DNA of 8,769 nt from Actinomycetes bacterium (GTDB taxonomy: Bacteria; Actinomycetota; Acidimicrobiia; Acidimicrobiales; RAAP-2). This document shows, piece by piece, positions 1-5,420 of this stretch (its first letter is position 1; the number at the start of each line of letters is the position of its first letter). Where the stretch lies: contig JAJZSX010000084.1 in assembly GCA_021849435.1 (NCBI GenBank), positions 1 to 8,769 on the forward strand, written 5' to 3'. Both the position numbers and the translations under genes were made by a program. A model generated the notes under the pieces. It ran no database searches. It was not told the origin of the DNA and was given only the letters and a program-made list of their open reading frames with translations.

Positions 1-322
1 CAACGGTTGCCGCGGAACTCTTGACCGTGGCCTGAAGGGAAGACGTAGAGGCGCCGACGATCCCGATCGTCTGGACCTTCGTCTTGCCACCGCGCAGTAC
101 GGGGATGATGATCGCGGCGGCGACCACAATCAAGACGAACAACGTCGTGACCTTGAACACTCGCCCGCGAAACCGCTCCCGAACCTCTCGAGTGATGACC
201 AGTTCGACATCACCGCTCAGCCGGTGGGAGTGCGAGCGTCGTGTTCGCACCGGTCCTCGCAGATGACGCCACAGACGCACCACCAGCACGATCAGTACGA
301 GTGCGAGGACGATGAGCTTCAC
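1..322 (-). CDS. ABC-2 (NatB-type) exporter permease, N-terminal part, runs off window
   Basis: Membrane subunit of an ABC exporter. Only the first 107 codons are present, and the gene continues past the left edge. The GTG start at 322 overlaps the TGA of the upstream ATPase (GTGA overlap) and is preceded by AGAGG with a 7-base spacer, so translational coupling is likely. The protein opens with a hydrophobic helix (residues 2-15) and an Arg-rich stretch. Then comes the usual start of NatB-like permeases: a charged 'REVRERFRGRVFK' amphipathic segment, a second helix (about 61-78, ending AAAIIIPVL), and the following 'QTIGIVGA'. Known family members normally begin close to that charged segment, so the first helix is an extra N-terminal extension. 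The position right after an ABC ATPase supports the call. The substrate cannot be read from the sequence; drug, lipid or sodium export are all known for relatives. Confidence 0.85.
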   Translation of the reverse strand, partial: MKLIVLALVLIVLVVRLWRHLRGPVRTRRSHSHRLSGDVELVITREVRERFRGRVFKVTTLFVLIVVAAAIIIPVLRGGKTKVQTIGIVGASTSSLQATVKSSAATV

Positions 323-1215
323 GCGACTGCCTCTCGGAACAGTTCGGACAGTCGGCGACGCTCGAAGACGAACTTGGTCACACGACCGCTACTTCGGGCG
401 AGTTCCAAAATGGCGTTGCTATCGACAGTCGAATCCAACACGAGACGCACGTCGCCCCCCCGCACTTCGGAAATCTTGACGCCCGCGACCCCCTCGAGCC
501 AGCTAGCGGAACGCACGCCTTCAAGTCGCACGACGAGACGACGCGGCCCACTCGTGGCCAAATCGTCAACCTGTCCGGCCACGACGAGATGCCCGTGGTC
601 GATGATCACGACCGATTCGCAGAGGTCTTCGACCTGGTCGAGCTGGTGACTGGAAAAGAGCACGCAACACCCAGCGCGCGCCTGCTCAGCGAGCACCTCA
701 CCGATGACGTCGATTCCCGCCGGGTCCAAGCCCGCGAGAGGCTCGTCCAAGATCAGCAGTTCGGGTCCGTGGAGCAACGCGGCCGCGAGTTGGACTCGTT
801 GTTGGTTCCCGTGGGAGAGCGACTCCACCTTGGAATTGACGCGATCGGCGAGTCCGAGGCGTTCGAGCCAGGTAGTCGTCGCACTTGAGGCGTCACGTGG
901 GCTCAGTCCGTGCAACTTGCCGAGATACTGCAGTTGCTCGCCCACGAGCATGCTCGGATAGAGTCCGCGCTCCTCGGGCATGTAGCCGAATCGACGTCGC
1001 TGTGTCTGACCAACGACGATGCCGCTCCACGTGATCGTCCCACAGTCGAGATCGGTCAGGTCAAAGATCGCCCGCATCGTGGTGGTCTTTCCAGCACCAT
1101 TGGGCCCGAGGAATCCGACGACCTGACCGGCGGAAACCTCAAATGTGAGGTGGTCGAGTGCGACACGCTCCCCGAACCGGCGACAGAGGTCATCGATCCG
1201 CAGAACTGGCGCCAC
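319..1215 (-). CDS. ABC transporter ATP-binding protein (NatA/ABC-2 type)
   Basis: Cytoplasmic ATPase that powers the downstream permease, 298 residues, the usual size for this class. Visible motifs: Walker A GPNGAGKTT at 37-45, the NatA-type variant Q-loop YMPEERGLYP at 78-87, signature LSHGNQQ at 133-139, Walker B LLILDEP at 153-159, D-loop GLDP at 162-165 and switch histidine H190 in FSSHQ. The roughly 80 residues after it match the small C-terminal domain common in this class. I chose the GTG at 1215 because the family begins with the 'VLRIDDLCRRFG' strand. The frame stays open back to a GTG at 1341, but that extra 42-residue piece is Arg/Gly/Ser-rich and unlike coding sequence. A TATCCT box lies 7 bases before the GTG, which suggests a leaderless message. 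Transcription from the TetR gene is also possible. All catalytic motifs are intact. Confidence 0.93.
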   Translation of the reverse strand: MAPVLRIDDLCRRFGERVALDHLTFEVSAGQVVGFLGPNGAGKTTTMRAIFDLTDLDCGTITWSGIVVGQTQRRRFGYMPEERGLYPSMLVGEQLQYLGKLHGLSPRDASSATTTWLERLGLADRVNSKVESLSHGNQQRVQLAAALLHGPELLILDEPLAGLDPAGIDVIGEVLAEQARAGCCVLFSSHQLDQVEDLCESVVIIDHGHLVVAGQVDDLATSGPRRLVVRLEGVRSASWLEGVAGVKISEVRGGDVRLVLDSTVDSNAILELARSSGRVTKFVFERRRLSELFREAVA

Positions 1216-1222
1216 GAGCCCG

Positions 1223-1228
1223 AGGATA
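1223..1228 (-). promoter_or_regulatory. Candidate -10 box for leaderless ABC ATPase transcript
   Basis: On the minus strand TATCCT (TANNNT type) sits exactly 7 bases before the GTG at 1215, and no ribosome binding site precedes that GTG. This spacing is typical of leaderless actinobacterial genes, where the start codon is the first transcribed base. The -35 region is poor (ATCACC with 17-base spacing). The call is inferred from pattern only. Confidence 0.35.
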
Positions 1229-1344
1229 CTGGGGCTTCGAATCCGGGTGATGCGATGGTCTTCGGTACCAGACCGGCGGCCCCCCCCACGGGCCCGACAC
1301 GACCGACTGCGGCAACGAGCTGTCACCCATGCTTCGCGCACGGT

Positions 1345-1974
1345 TTACGACGCAGCCACGGGTCCCGCCCCATCGAACACGATGTCCACGATTCGTCGCG
1401 CGGCGTCGGGTGACACGGGTCCGTCTGAGATCAGTCGGCGGAACAAGAGGGTGCCGATGAGCACGTCGATCGCGTCATCCAGGTCGAGGTCAGACCGTAA
1501 CTCGCCGTCGGACACCGCGCCGCCGAGGAGGTGTCTCATCTGGGCCCGGCGACTCGACAGGAACATCCGATGCACGGCCTGATTCAGTTCGGGGTGACGT
1601 TGTGCCTCACCGAGTAGTTCGGCGAACACTTTGGGCACGATGGCCTGCTCCGGACTCGCCGCTAGATTCCACCACTCCTCCATAAACGTCGTCACGCGCT
1701 GGCGCGAATCGCCACCCTCCGGCAACGTGGCCGAATCGCCGAATCGCTCGATCGCCGCGATGACGAGATCCTTTTTCGATGGCCATCGGCGATAGAGCGT
1801 CGGCTTGCTGACCCCAGCGCGTTCCGCCACAGCGTCGAGCGAGGTCCGCCCGTACCCGAACTCAGCGAGCAGCTCAAGGGTCGCCGCGAGGATGGCGTCT
1901 CCCACCGCCGGGTCACGCGGACGACCCGGCGACCGGCGCACGGACGTCGCCGAACCGAGGTCCTCGGCGATCAC
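1345..1974 (-). CDS. TetR/AcrR-family transcriptional regulator
   Basis: DNA-binding repressor of the TetR family, 209 residues from the GTG at 1974. The N-terminal domain carries the classic helix-turn-helix: 'TSLDAVAERAGVSKPTLYRRW' runs from residue 44 to 64, with the recognition helix in SKPTLYRRW, preceded by the ILAATLELLAEFGY helix. Residues 75-209 form the variable ligand-binding domain. The start is chosen for the GGGGTGA ribosome binding site just upstream. A TTG at 2034 would add 20 residues but has no visible Shine-Dalgarno. A Pro/Arg-rich lead (RRSPGRPRDP) before helix 1 is common in this family. The gene lies 129 bases ahead of the ABC exporter ATPase on the same strand, so it most likely senses the exporter's substrate and controls the exporter and itself. 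This role is inferred from context; no clear operator was found. Confidence 0.92.
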   Translation of the reverse strand: MIAEDLGSATSVRRSPGRPRDPAVGDAILAATLELLAEFGYGRTSLDAVAERAGVSKPTLYRRWPSKKDLVIAAIERFGDSATLPEGGDSRQRVTTFMEEWWNLAASPEQAIVPKVFAELLGEAQRHPELNQAVHRMFLSSRRAQMRHLLGGAVSDGELRSDLDLDDAIDVLIGTLLFRRLISDGPVSPDAARRIVDIVFDGAGPVAAS

Positions 1975-2170
1975 GCGCTCACCCCACGAGCGCAGGACGC
2001 ACGAAACAACGCCGCCGTCGGTCCTGCCGAGCAATCAAACCACGCCTTCCGTGCCACTGCGATACCCATTCCTTCCAACCTGTTTTCCAATCACGTCACC
2101 GAGACCAAACTCGCGATGTCGAATTCGCTTGCGCCTACGACTTCGACGCGAACCGAGTCACGCCGACACG

Positions 2171-2205
2171 CGACGAAGGGGCGGGATAACCCCGCCCCTC
2201 CGTCG
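2171..2205 (-). terminator. Strong GC stem-loop after the SPW gene
   Basis: CGACG, an A/C mismatch, then AGGGGCGGG, loop ATAAC, and the full complementary arm: a 5+9-bp stem with one mismatch. It begins 22 bases past the stop of the minus-strand SPW gene. There is no U-tract on either side, as in many actinobacterial U-less terminators. Being nearly symmetrical, it could stop transcription from both directions. Confidence 0.6.
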
Positions 2206-2227
2206 CTGCCAAGGGCGCCACAGGCAC

Positions 2228-2617
2228 CTACGCCGCGTGGGGTAGGTGCGTCCCGTGCGACGAGGTCGATGTCGCGTCGCGCGAATTCAGCTCGGTGAGA
2301 CGGGCCGCCGAGAACGCCGCCACGATCACGCCGATGATCCACGCGTTCCACGACGCCGCGGTGACGTGGGAGAATCCGAGGACCCACGGCGCGATGAACA
2401 CCCAGACACCGGCGAGCAACTTCAGCCATTCAATCGTCATCACCTTCGGAAAGGCCAGAGCCAGTAGCGCGAGCACCACGATCACGGGTCCCATCGTGTA
2501 CGCATTCGCCGACGCCGCCGTCACCGTGGCGCCGATCATCGCGGCGAATGACAGGTAGACGCCGGCGGCCAGGCTGATCCAGTCCTCGCCCCGGACCCAT
2601 GCCTTTACATCTTTCAT
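2228..2617 (-). CDS. SPW-repeat integral membrane protein
   Basis: Small four-helix membrane protein, 129 residues, of the SPW-repeat family; the cellular role of the family is not established. Two similar halves are visible. The first runs 'EDWISLAAGVYLSFAAMIGA' then 'TVTAASANAYTMG' (residues 11-43). The second runs 'IEWLKLLAGVWVFIAPWVLGF' then 'HVTAASWNAWIIG' (62-96). The second copy has IAPW for the SPW motif and the first has lost the Trp. Membrane helices lie at about 14-31, 41-57, 65-82 and 92-107, with a short hydrophilic His/Ser tail. The ATG at 2617 is fixed by AGGAG with a 7-base spacer. The frame extends 13 codons further upstream without a start signal. The gene is monocistronic, with its own promoter and a stem-loop after it. 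An 8-bp inverted repeat (GCACCTAC/GTAGGTGC, 2224-2249) spans the stop codon. Confidence 0.88.
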   Translation of the reverse strand: MKDVKAWVRGEDWISLAAGVYLSFAAMIGATVTAASANAYTMGPVIVVLALLALAFPKVMTIEWLKLLAGVWVFIAPWVLGFSHVTAASWNAWIIGVIVAAFSAARLTELNSRDATSTSSHGTHLPHAA

Positions 2618-2656
2618 GGCATATCTCCTCTCTTCGGACGTTGCCCCGAACTTCAA

Positions 2657-2672
2657 ACCCGGTTCCCCGGGT
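2657..2672 (-). other. Leader hairpin with GNRA-type loop in SPW mRNA
   Basis: On the transcribed minus strand, ACCCGG-GGAA-CCGGGT: a perfect 6-bp GC-rich stem closed by a GGAA (GNRA class) tetraloop. It sits about 40 bases before the SPW start codon in the predicted 5' leader. It may tune mRNA stability. It is not a riboswitch class I recognise. Confidence 0.4.
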
Positions 2673-2690
2673 CATACCGTCCCAGGTATC

Positions 2691-2707
2691 TGTGGGGACG
2701 ACCCACA
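2691..2707 (-). other. 5'-terminal hairpin of SPW mRNA
   Basis: TGTGGG-TCGTC-CCCACA on the minus strand is a 6-bp perfect stem with a 5-base loop. It begins within a base or two of the transcription start predicted from the promoter at 2715-2743. A stem at the extreme 5' end is a known way to protect mRNA from 5'-dependent decay. The function here is inferred. Confidence 0.4.
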
Positions 2708-2714
2708 TATCATT

Positions 2715-2743
2715 ACTATACCGTTTCGGTTTGTATATGTGAC
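2715..2743 (-). promoter_or_regulatory. Sigma-70-type promoter of the SPW gene
   Basis: On the minus strand GTCACA (4/6 to TTGACA) and TATAGT (5/6 to TATAAT) are separated by exactly 17 bases, in an AT-rich island within GC-rich DNA. The predicted start is near 2708, giving a leader of about 90 bases before the ATG at 2617. Confidence 0.6.
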
Positions 2744-2746
2744 GTT

Positions 2747-2860
2747 CTAGTCAGTGTCCGGCATCGACCAGGTAGTTCGAGTGAGCACCCGAACGCGCCG
2801 GGAACCGCTACCCGTCGACGACCCACCACGTCGACACTGCCCGCTCGCCGCTGATTTCAT
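2747..2860 (-). pseudogene. Possible istA 5' remnant (IS21 transposase), truncated
   Basis: On the minus strand an ATG at 2860 with AGGAGA and an 8-base spacer opens with Met-Lys-Ser-Ala, a beginning often seen in IS21-type IstA proteins. The reading then runs into Arg/Ser/Gly-rich sequence with no helix-turn-helix or DDE motif and stops at 2747, so only a few codons could be original. The start lies about 185 bases inside the presumed IS end at 3043, which is a sensible place for istA. The assignment rests on position, the ribosome binding site and four residues, so it is tentative. Confidence 0.3.
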
Positions 2861-3043
2861 TGAGAGTGTCTCCTGGTCGGTGCCGTGGTTGGTGGAACTA
2901 CCACCGTCACCGGTCAGGGGGCACTGCGGTTGGATACTCAATGAAGGGCGGGGACTTCTCCTGGCCACCAGTGGGGACTTTTCGTGGCCACCAGCGGGGA
3001 CCTCAGTTGGCCACCAGTGGATACTTTCTCATGGCCACGGACA
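2860..3043 (-). mobile_element. Left-end relic of an IS21-family insertion sequence
   Basis: Read on the minus strand from 3043, the sequence starts TGTCC, then GTGGCCATGAGAAAG, followed by repeated 'TGGTGGCCA...AAGTCCCC' units. IS21-family ends begin with TG and hold several copies of a transposase-binding repeat ahead of istA, and GTGGCCA/GGGGACTTTT-type repeats are familiar from actinobacterial members. No istA or istB body, and no second set of repeats, is present. This is therefore a solo, inactive end. A TGTCCG at 2754 might mark the other boundary, which would make a 290-bp deleted element, but that match is only six bases. Confidence 0.6.
2948..3040. repeat. Four tandem 23-bp repeats (IS21 end-type)
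   Basis: Units at 2948-2970, 2971-2993, 2994-3016 and 3017-3040. The common pattern is GYGGGGACTTNTC followed by NTGGCCACCA. The first three units are exactly 23 bases. The fourth is one base longer and has GGATACT in place of GGGGACT. A degenerate fifth copy (TGGATACTCAATG) may begin at about 2930. Together they form the presumed transposase-binding array of the IS end. Confidence 0.85.
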
Positions 3044-3090
3044 CACTGCGGGCCCTACATTGCGCGAAGTTTGTCGTCGCACTTGGGCTC

Positions 3091-3141
3091 ATGCGTATCG
3101 CACGGGCGCAACAACTTTGCGCCAACCGATGCGTTGATCGC
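3091..3141. repeat. Hairpin flanked by direct repeats upstream of the secreted-protein gene
   Basis: A perfect 7-bp stem GGCGCAA-CAACT-TTGCGCC (3105-3123) is flanked by ATGCGTATCGC (3091-3101) and ATGCGTTGATCGC (3129-3141), which match apart from a 2-base insertion. There is no T-tract and no ORF. It may be a binding site or a small mobile-element scar; the function is unknown. Confidence 0.4.
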
Positions 3142-3206
3142 TCCTCTTGCGTGAGGACCGACATAACAATGTGACTAGTTCCGTATCAGTTCTCAAAAAC
3201 TCCCCC

Positions 3207-3235
3207 TTTACGCCGACGCGCGGAACTCCTAGCAT
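3207..3235 (+). promoter_or_regulatory. Candidate promoter of the secreted-protein gene
   Basis: TTTACG (3207-3212) and TAGCAT (3230-3235) are separated by 17 bases. Predicted start near 3242, giving a leader of about 55 bases that contains the tandem repeat at 3255-3282. Each box is a partial consensus match (4/6 for -35, TANNNT for -10). Confidence 0.45.
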
Positions 3236-3254
3236 CAGGGCCGAAGCACATTGT

Positions 3255-3282
3255 CAGCGCAACGAACTCAGCGCAACGAACA
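3255..3282 (+). repeat. Tandem 14-base repeat in the 5' leader of the secreted-protein gene
   Basis: CAGCGCAACGAAC occurs twice with a 14-base period (3255-3268 and 3269-3282), bracketed by ACATTGT at 3248-3254 and again at 3280-3286. An inverted ACAATGTG lies at 3166-3173, upstream of the promoter. The array ends 15 bases before the ATG, so it could be an operator or an RNA-level site near the ribosome binding site. Regulator unknown. Confidence 0.5.
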
Positions 3283-3297
3283 TTGTGGGGGTGTCCT

Positions 3298-5289
3298 ATG
3301 AAAAGGCGAATCGGTAGCGTGATGGCGGCGGCGGCGGCGCTCGCCCTGTTGAATGTGACGAGTGTGACTGCGGCTAACGCCACCGCCCCCGATTCTCCGC
3401 CCGGTGCGGTCGGTTTGGTCGCCCAAGCGACCCAAACGGGTGTGGCCAACCTAGTCAACACCACCACACTCGGCACGGGGACCTACGCCTACGGCGGGGC
3501 CCAAGCACTTCCGTCGTCGATTCCGCCCGGCGCTGGCCCACGGACCTTCAGTGCCGGCGATAACGCGTCATCTCGGGCCAAAGTCCCGGCGTCCATCTCG
3601 AACTCCCAGGGCAAGGGCCGTCCTTCCAGTACGCCCTATCCGACCGTTACGGGTTCGCCCATCACCGGCGCAACGAATGGACTCACCTCGACCTCGGGGT
3701 TGAACGGGTATCTCCAAGGCATCACCCACCCGCAGAAGGGTGGACTACCTGGCGTCGACGTAGAGCCGTCGGACCAAGGACTGTGCGCAAGCACCACGAC
3801 CACGATGGAAGTCAACAACGAGGTGGTCGAGGTGTTCTCGGGATCGAAGTTATCCCCGATCACCGTCGCACCGCTTGAAAGTCTGTTCGGTACGCCGGAA
3901 ATCTTCGGCGCCGGTGGTGACGGTAGTTACTCCGTCCAGGGTGACCCACGCTGTTATTTCGACAACACGACGGGACACTGGTACGCGAGCCAGATCTGGC
4001 TGGACCTCAACGACGCGACTCCCCAGGGCTGGGCTGGAACGTGGCTCGCGGTGAGCAAAACGCCCAACCCGACGGGCTCATGGAACGTCTACTTCATCCC
4101 CGACCTGTCCAATCAGACGGGAACCGCCACGTGCAACAATCTGTCAACCAGCAAGTCCGGCGCGAACCCTTGCTTCGGAGATCAACCCCTGCTCGGCGTC
4201 GGGAACAACACTGTTCAGATCTCAACGAACGAGTACTCGATCTTCGGTAGCGCGCCTGCCGGACAGTGCAACTACTACTTCTTGAGCAAGACCGCACTTG
4301 ACAGTGGCGCGACGAGCATCCCGGTTTGGTGGAACGCAATCGGCGCCACCGTGCCGGCACCGGGCGCGGGCCCGTGGTACTCACTCGTTCCCGCCCAGTC
4401 CCCCGCCGGTTCCTACACGAGCGCGTACCGCGGCACGAGTTACGCCTTGAGCGCTCTCGACTTCTCGAACGCTGGCGATCAGCGAATCGCCGAGTGGGCC
4501 TTCACGAACACGTCAGCGGTGAACAGCCCGGGTTCGAATTCAGCGCCTATTGGCATCTACGAAGCAACGCTGAGTTCCGGCCAGTACGCGATGCCCCCGC
4601 TCGCCACTCAGAAGGCAGGATCCACGCCACTCGGCGATGCTTGGAATTCATTGAACGGGAGTAAGAAGGCGAAGGCTCCACCGGAAGGTCCCATCCAGAC
4701 CAACGACGACCGGATGGCCACCGCCGCGTTCGACCCCTCGACCGGTGCGCTCGTTGGCGCTCTCAACACCGGTGTGCTCCAGGTATCGGGCACGTCGCAG
4801 ACGCTGTACTCAGGAATCGCCTACTTCGCCGTCAAACCGAACCTCGATTCGTCGGGGCTCGAATCGTCCACAGTGTCGACGGGTTACGTGTCGCCAAGTG
4901 GTGCCAACGCGTTCTTCCCAGCAGTGGCGATAACGCAGAAGGGTGCCGGTGTGATGGCCTACGGCATCTCCGGGAGTAGCTACTACCCGAGCACGGCCTA
5001 CTCCATGGTCGGTTCCGGCGATTCCGTTGACTCGACGGTCCATGTCGCCGCCCTCGGTGTGGGTCCCCAGGACGGATTTTCGGAGTACCAGGGTTTGGGC
5101 ACCTCAAGCTATGACCCTCGTTGGGGCGACTACTCCGCGGCCCAGGTGGTCGGGAACCGAGTGGTCTTCGCCTCTGAGATGATCAACCAGTCCTGCACCG
5201 ACGCTCAGTTCGCCAAGGACTTCACCTGTGGTGACACAAGGGACCTGTTCATCAACTGGGGAACGTCGGTCAACCTACTCACGCCGTAG
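3298..5289 (+). CDS. Secreted uncharacterised protein, propeller-like, DPxCYFD/RWGDYS motif family
   Basis: Exported protein of 663 residues; biochemical function unknown. A Sec signal peptide is clear: KRR, an Ala/Leu core at 8-18, and AxA cleavage after residue 30 (NATA/PDS). Residues 31-150 are Ser/Thr/Gly/Pro-rich linker. The folded part shows a motif series recurring in secreted bacterial proteins of unassigned role: DQGLC at 159-163, GDPRCYFDNTTGHWYAS at 215-231, a 'WLAVSKTPNPTGSW' strand, Cys279 and Cys292 in NPCFGDQP, STNEYSIFG at 309-317, FFPAVAITQKGAGVMAYG from 539, and YDPRWGDYSAA from 605. The repeated beta/Gly-Asp pattern suggests a sialidase/BNR-like beta-propeller, which is inference. 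There is no sortase motif or C-terminal helix, so it is probably released. The ATG at 3298 has GGGGGTG upstream; a TTG at 3283 would precede the ribosome binding site and spoil the signal peptide. Own promoter and terminator. Confidence 0.9.
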   Translation: MKRRIGSVMAAAAALALLNVTSVTAANATAPDSPPGAVGLVAQATQTGVANLVNTTTLGTGTYAYGGAQALPSSIPPGAGPRTFSAGDNASSRAKVPASISNSQGKGRPSSTPYPTVTGSPITGATNGLTSTSGLNGYLQGITHPQKGGLPGVDVEPSDQGLCASTTTTMEVNNEVVEVFSGSKLSPITVAPLESLFGTPEIFGAGGDGSYSVQGDPRCYFDNTTGHWYASQIWLDLNDATPQGWAGTWLAVSKTPNPTGSWNVYFIPDLSNQTGTATCNNLSTSKSGANPCFGDQPLLGVGNNTVQISTNEYSIFGSAPAGQCNYYFLSKTALDSGATSIPVWWNAIGATVPAPGAGPWYSLVPAQSPAGSYTSAYRGTSYALSALDFSNAGDQRIAEWAFTNTSAVNSPGSNSAPIGIYEATLSSGQYAMPPLATQKAGSTPLGDAWNSLNGSKKAKAPPEGPIQTNDDRMATAAFDPSTGALVGALNTGVLQVSGTSQTLYSGIAYFAVKPNLDSSGLESSTVSTGYVSPSGANAFFPAVAITQKGAGVMAYGISGSSYYPSTAYSMVGSGDSVDSTVHVAALGVGPQDGFSEYQGLGTSSYDPRWGDYSAAQVVGNRVVFASEMINQSCTDAQFAKDFTCGDTRDLFINWGTSVNLLTP

Positions 5290-5324
5290 ATACCACGTCG
5301 CAGCGGTTCCGACGACAACCGTTC

Positions 5325-5362
5325 GCTGCCCGGTGGCCCGTTCAATCGGGCCGCCGGGCAGC
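5325..5362 (+). terminator. 16-bp stem-loop between secreted protein and GalT-like gene
   Basis: GCTGCCCGGTGGCCCG, loop TTCAAT, and a full complementary arm with a single G-T wobble: 16 bp, very GC-rich. It starts 36 bases after the stop of the secreted-protein gene. No T-tract follows. It isolates this gene from the next, whose promoter begins at 5382. Confidence 0.7.
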
Positions 5363-5381
5363 AGTGAGTTCCGTGACCGGA

Positions 5382-5410
5382 TTGCAAGGGCGCGGTACCG
5401 CGAGTACGGT
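5382..5410 (+). promoter_or_regulatory. Candidate promoter of the GalT-like gene
   Basis: TTGCAA (5382-5387), a 17-base spacer and TACGGT (5405-5410). Transcription would start near 5417-5421, at or just before the ATG at 5421. No Shine-Dalgarno precedes that ATG, which fits a leaderless or near-leaderless message. Confidence 0.45.
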
Positions 5411-5420
5411 TCGACTGGAC

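Noticed and set aside
224..649. Long plus-strand ORF of 141 codons and further plus-strand ORFs across 589-1582
   Set aside because: They are antisense to the ABC permease, ATPase and TetR genes, whose motifs are unmistakable; their products are Arg/Ser-rich frame shadows.
1216..1341. Extension of the ABC ATPase to the GTG at 1341, almost touching the TetR stop
   Set aside because: The added 42 residues are low-complexity Arg/Gly/Ser and lie before the conserved first strand of the family.
2112..2150. Imperfect dyad CGCGATGTCGAA ... TTCGACGCG as TetR operator
   Set aside because: Arms match over only about 6 bases with a long loop, and the site is about 140 bases upstream of the TetR start with no promoter recognised beside it.
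2948..3040. CRISPR array
   Set aside because: The 23-bp units are directly adjacent with no unique spacers, and the motif fits an IS21 end.
2754..3137. Plus-strand ORF of 127 codons across the intergenic region
   Set aside because: Its 'LLLATSGDFSWPPAGTS' part is just translation of the 23-bp IS end repeats; no ribosome binding site and no family resemblance.
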